NCBI GenBank assembly: GCA_034698045.1
Contig: JAQGAU010001258.1
Location: 1 to 20,212 of the forward strand
DNA from: Paramacrobiotus richtersi
Taxonomy: Eukaryota > Tardigrada > Eutardigrada > Parachela > Macrobiotidae
Reading direction: 5' to 3'
DNA length: 20,212 bases
How positions within the stretch are numbered: position 1 is the stretch's first letter; every line of letters starts with the position of its first letter. Below are positions 17,384 through 20,212 of the stretch, in pieces. A program made the translations under genes and the position numbers. The notes below the pieces were generated by a model that was given only the letters and a program-made list of their open reading frames with translations, was not told where the DNA came from and ran no database searches.

Positions 17384-19736
17384 ATGCTGTTACGATGGGG
17401 AATTGCTGGTTGCGGACGAATCTGTAACGATTTCGTGGCCGCATTGAAATCACTGCCTGCGGAGCATCATCAGGTCGGTAAGCGAGACTTCCTTTCCCGC
17501 TGCATTATTCGTCTGTGCTGCTGATAAAAAATCTATCGGATCGACGCAGGTCGTTGCGGTGGCAGCGCGGGATACTGCCCGTGCGGAGGAGTTCGCGGCC
17601 AAATTCGAGATACCCAAATTCTACGGCGCTTACGATCAGCTGGCGTTTGATCAGGATATCGGTGAGTTTCTCGTCTTTGTGTTCGTTTGTTTGTTTTTGT
17701 AATTGTGTTGGCTGATCCTTTTTCCTGTTTTATTTTATGTATTATTGAGTAACATCTTGTAGTCTACTTTTATCAATGCTTTTATATATTTCATTTTTTA
17801 AATTTTTTATTTAAACATTTAAATTTAAATAATTTAATCTATGTGGTTTTTGTTTTATTTATTATTTTTATATTGTTTTATTTATTGTTGCTTTTTATCT
17901 TATAATTGGATTGCTTGCTTTTAATTTGTTTATGTATAAGAAGTAAGTTTCACTGAAATAATGGCAGCCTTTTTTCCCTGGAAAAAATCCGTCGGTAGAT
18001 ATTTCTGTTTCATCTAAAGTATGAATGTGGAGACTTTACACAGCAAAAAAATAAAATTAGCAAAAAATTTGTGCGATGGAATACAGTTTTATAGACAACG
18101 GTGCAGTAGTGTTGGATTTAAAGCTATCGCAGAAGCGCGCAGTTCGCAGCTTAGCCGCTGTACTGCGAATACACGGTACTTACGTGAAACAGTTATTTCA
18201 CAGGGATTTTTATAGAAATGCTGGTGCGTACAGCGTAAGTGCGGAAAAACTTAGCTTTATTATTATTATTTTTTAATGATAATATTATTTCTGTTGATAT
18301 TTATTTGCGTTAGTAGGCTTTATTTCTCAAATATATTTATGTTAAAGTTAGTAATCACTATTGTTAATTCCGACTTTTTTATAATATTAATTTTTAGGGA
18401 TAATATTATTTCTGTTAATATTGATTTTCGCTAGTGGTCTGTTTTATTTAATATATCTATGTTAAAGTTAGTAATCACTTTTGTTAATTCCGACCTTTAA
18501 TTGAAATATTGGTCTCTACGAAATACTGAGTCCATTATTTACATTTGCAGATATTGTTTACGTTGGCGTTATCAACACCAACCACAAACGACTGTGCGCC
18601 GTGATGTTGACGAATAACAAACATGTCCTGTGTGAGAAGCCGCTAACGCTCCACTTGGATGACACACAACAGCTGATTGAATTGGCCAAAAAACAGGGAA
18701 AATATCTGATGGAGGTAAGACAAGTGCTTTTTTTCATGCCATTTTGTCAATATTATTTATTATACTAATAATAATGGTAATGTAATAATAGCTTGATGTT
18801 GGGTAATATTAAAAAAATTAAGATAATTGTTTTTTAATTCTGAGACCGAGATTGAAACTTTTTTTTCACAACCAAAAGCCAAGCAATTCGTTAATATACA
18901 TTTCCTACGGCATTTTATCCTGCGGATAGAAAAACTTTGTCGGTCATTTTCAAACGGCGACGAGATGTTTACATGACTTGCTTGTTCTTGGAAATAATTT
19001 GGCGAGCAAGTTTGCGGAGCCACTAGACTACGAAATCTGACAGTATAATTGTTTGTATACTCGGAAGAAGTTGCAGCAGGTAATGAAACGGTTTAGTTAG
19101 TTTTTATTGATTTAATTATTTACGTAGCTAAGTTAATGCTATCATTAATTTGATTATTTCATTAGTTTAATTGCTTCAATAATTTACTTCTTTCGGTAAT
19201 TAATTTAATTTGTTGTGTTTCAAACCAGTCTTCTTAGTCGCTAGTAGACTGCCGATACCGTTCATTGACAGATATCAATCTCAAAAAAACTTGTGACGTT
19301 TCATATATTATAGTGTTAATTTATTCTATAATTAATTAATTATTTTTTTGTCAAAAATTTCCATTCTGTTCCTAACATTAAGTCAGTCGCTGGTTACATT
19401 TTATGTAGATTGTCTGTATCAAAATGTTCATAATTATTCGTTATTGGCTTAAATTCAGTATCACTCCTATTTCTGTTATGCAGGGCATCTGGAGTCGCTG
19501 TTTCCCCGTGTACAAACAACTGAAACAAGAACTAGCCAATAAAACCATCGGCGATGTGAAGATTCTCACCGCCAGCTACGGATTTGCCAAGCGGAATGTC
19601 CCGAATTTGGTCGAGCGGGAAATGGGCGGGGGGATTCTGTTCAACGTGGGATGTTACGCGGTGCAGTTGGCTAATTTGGTGTTTGGCGAGGATAAGCCGG
19701 TCTCCGTCAAGGCCTCGGCGCTCTTCAATGAAACAG
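17384..19736 (+). CDS. DHDH: Dihydrodiol dehydrogenase-like NADP oxidoreductase, first four exons (3' part beyond window)
   Basis: Belongs to the GFO/IDH/MocA family. Mammalian DHDH oxidises trans-dihydrodiols of aromatic hydrocarbons and D-xylose with NADP+ in the cytosol. Exons: 17384-17473, 17550-17661, 18551-18714 and 19484-19736, phases 0, 1, 0, 1, giving 206 residues of about 330 expected. The start is firm: TGA AAA ATG, with an in-frame stop two codons earlier. The N-terminal [10 protein letters not shown] is the dinucleotide-binding loop, followed by VVAVAARD ending strand 2 and [16 protein letters not shown] places Lys97, and NVGCYAVQ places Tyr180, exactly where the mammalian active-site residues are; Trp125 is also kept. 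Residue 176, Asp in the mammalian enzyme, is Asn here. The first donor is weak (CAG|GTCGGT), with a better-looking GTAAGC four bases on that would break the frame. The last exon ends at ACAG|GTAAAA, and no fifth exon is visible up to 20212. Confidence 0.85.
17662..18550 (+). other. Intron 2 of the DHDH-like gene
   Basis: An 889-bp AT-rich intron with donor GTGAGT and acceptor TTTGCAG. It holds a tandem duplication at 18276-18497 and overlapping short open frames at 18021-18276 that have no coding composition and no splice support. A small TTA microsatellite lies at about 18256-18270. Confidence 0.7.
18276..18497. repeat. Tandem duplication, two copies of about 120 bp
   Basis: Copy 1 at 18276-18377 and copy 2 at 18397-18497 share GATAATATTATTTCTGTT, then GTTAAAGTTAGTAATCACT, and TTGTTAATTCCGAC, with period 120-121 bp. 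Substitutions between them are scattered, so the duplication is not very recent. It lies wholly inside intron 2 of the DHDH-like gene. Confidence 0.8.
18715..19483 (+). other. Intron 3 of the DHDH-like gene
   Basis: A 769-bp AT-rich intron with donor GTAAGA and acceptor TTATGCAG. A minus-strand open frame at 18760-19023 lies inside it but begins and ends in A/T-rich sequence with no splice signals; I treat it as chance. Confidence 0.65.
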
Positions 19737-20212
19737 GTAAAACCCATCAAGTTATACGACGAAGCCATAGAAACACGGACTATCCCTTGCTCCAGCCTCA
19801 ATAGAATAATACACTGGGACGTTTTATTACGCCAAGCAGCTTTTAATTTTTTTTAATTTTCCTTTAATTTTTTAATTTAATTTTAGTTTTTTTAATAATT
19901 GTGTACTGAAGCGACTATCCGCTCCAACAGGTGCATCAAACAAGAAAAAATCTCAATCATGGATGAATTTATTTAATGTTAATGATGGAGAGAATGCAGA
20001 GTAATACTGGATTCATACTTATCTGTTTGGTGCAAAACAGATCAAAAACGGAAACAGATGGAAAAAGTATGAGTGAACGAAAACAGATTTTCTGTGTGCG
20101 CACAAACAGAAAGTATGAACGCGCCAAACAGATTGCAAACAGTTTTCTGTTTGGATCTGTTTTCGTCTGTTTGGGGCGTATTCAAAATGATTTCCTGAAA
20201 CAGAAATTTAAC
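19737..20212 (+). other. Start of intron 4 of the DHDH-like gene, open at the window edge
   Basis: After donor GTAAAA no exon in phase 1 matching the next part of the family (the residues after the ETG position) can be found, so the rest of the window is taken as intron. A run of TTTTAATTT repeats lies at 19842-19890, and the inverted-repeat block follows. Confidence 0.5.
20011..20203. repeat. AAACAG/CTGTTT-rich inverted-repeat block
   Basis: Eleven copies of AAACAG or its complement CTGTTT occur in about 190 bp (forward near 20035, 20052, 20081, 20104, 20126, 20137, 20198; reverse near 20023, 20147, 20158, 20168). Longer inverted pairs include CATACTTATCTGTTTGGTGC near 20014 against CACAAACAGAAAGTATG near 20101-20117, and CGCGCCAAACAG against CTGTTTGGGGCG. 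This suggests one end of a palindromic non-autonomous element lying in the fourth intron of the DHDH-like gene, cut by the window edge or degraded. Confidence 0.6.

Noticed and set aside
18021-18276. Overlapping plus-strand ORFs in DHDH intron 2
   Set aside because: Two frames are open over the same bases, neither has splice sites that keep the DHDH phase, and the family has no insertion here.

Overview
This window looks like nuclear DNA from an invertebrate animal. It is AT-rich and gene-sparse. Its genes are broken by GT-AG introns (and one probable GC-AG intron) of about 65 to 830 bp, it has AATAAA poly(A) signals and TATA-type promoters, and it encodes an aminergic-type G-protein-coupled receptor and a dihydrodiol-dehydrogenase-type oxidoreductase. 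A small ecdysozoan such as a tardigrade would fit, but nothing here fixes the phylum. Exon joins were inferred by matching splice sites with reading phase; there is no transcript evidence.

Layout. (1) 1-2250: the last two exons of a plus-strand gene for a disordered protein tail, ending near 2013, with a 3' UTR and an AATAAA signal. (2) 2250-6700: AT-rich, no convincing gene. From 619 to about 6105 there are five same-strand copies of a diverged repeat: a 5' box, CGTAGTRTATGGGCATTAAA, and an oligo-T box about 92-105 bp further on. (3) 6729-7095 and 8511-8831: two plus-strand coding islands, a possible terminal exon and a small cysteine-containing protein. Between and after them lie a 22-bp inverted repeat pair and a perfect 108-bp foldback element with 5-bp target duplications at 9003-9110. 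(4) 10744-12162, minus: a complete two-exon GPCR gene (355 aa) whose intron appears to start with GC, with a TATA box upstream. (5) 13568-14107: an ambiguous, possibly decayed coding stretch. (6) 14566-17179, minus: a six-exon gene reconstructed here (325 aa in phase), with two predicted membrane segments and a long Asp/Arg/His-rich tail; I do not recognise its family. (7) 17384 to beyond 19736, plus: the first four exons of a dimeric dihydrodiol dehydrogenase-like gene, with Lys97 and Tyr180 at the positions known from the mammalian enzyme.

Genes 6 and 7 are divided head to head by about 200 bp that carry a TATA box and a perfect 7-bp dyad, so they may share a bidirectional promoter. The other genes show no functional link. 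The most unusual material is non-coding: the MITE-like foldback, the paired-box repeat family, a 120-bp tandem duplication in a DHDH intron, and a dense AAACAG/CTGTTT block at the right end.
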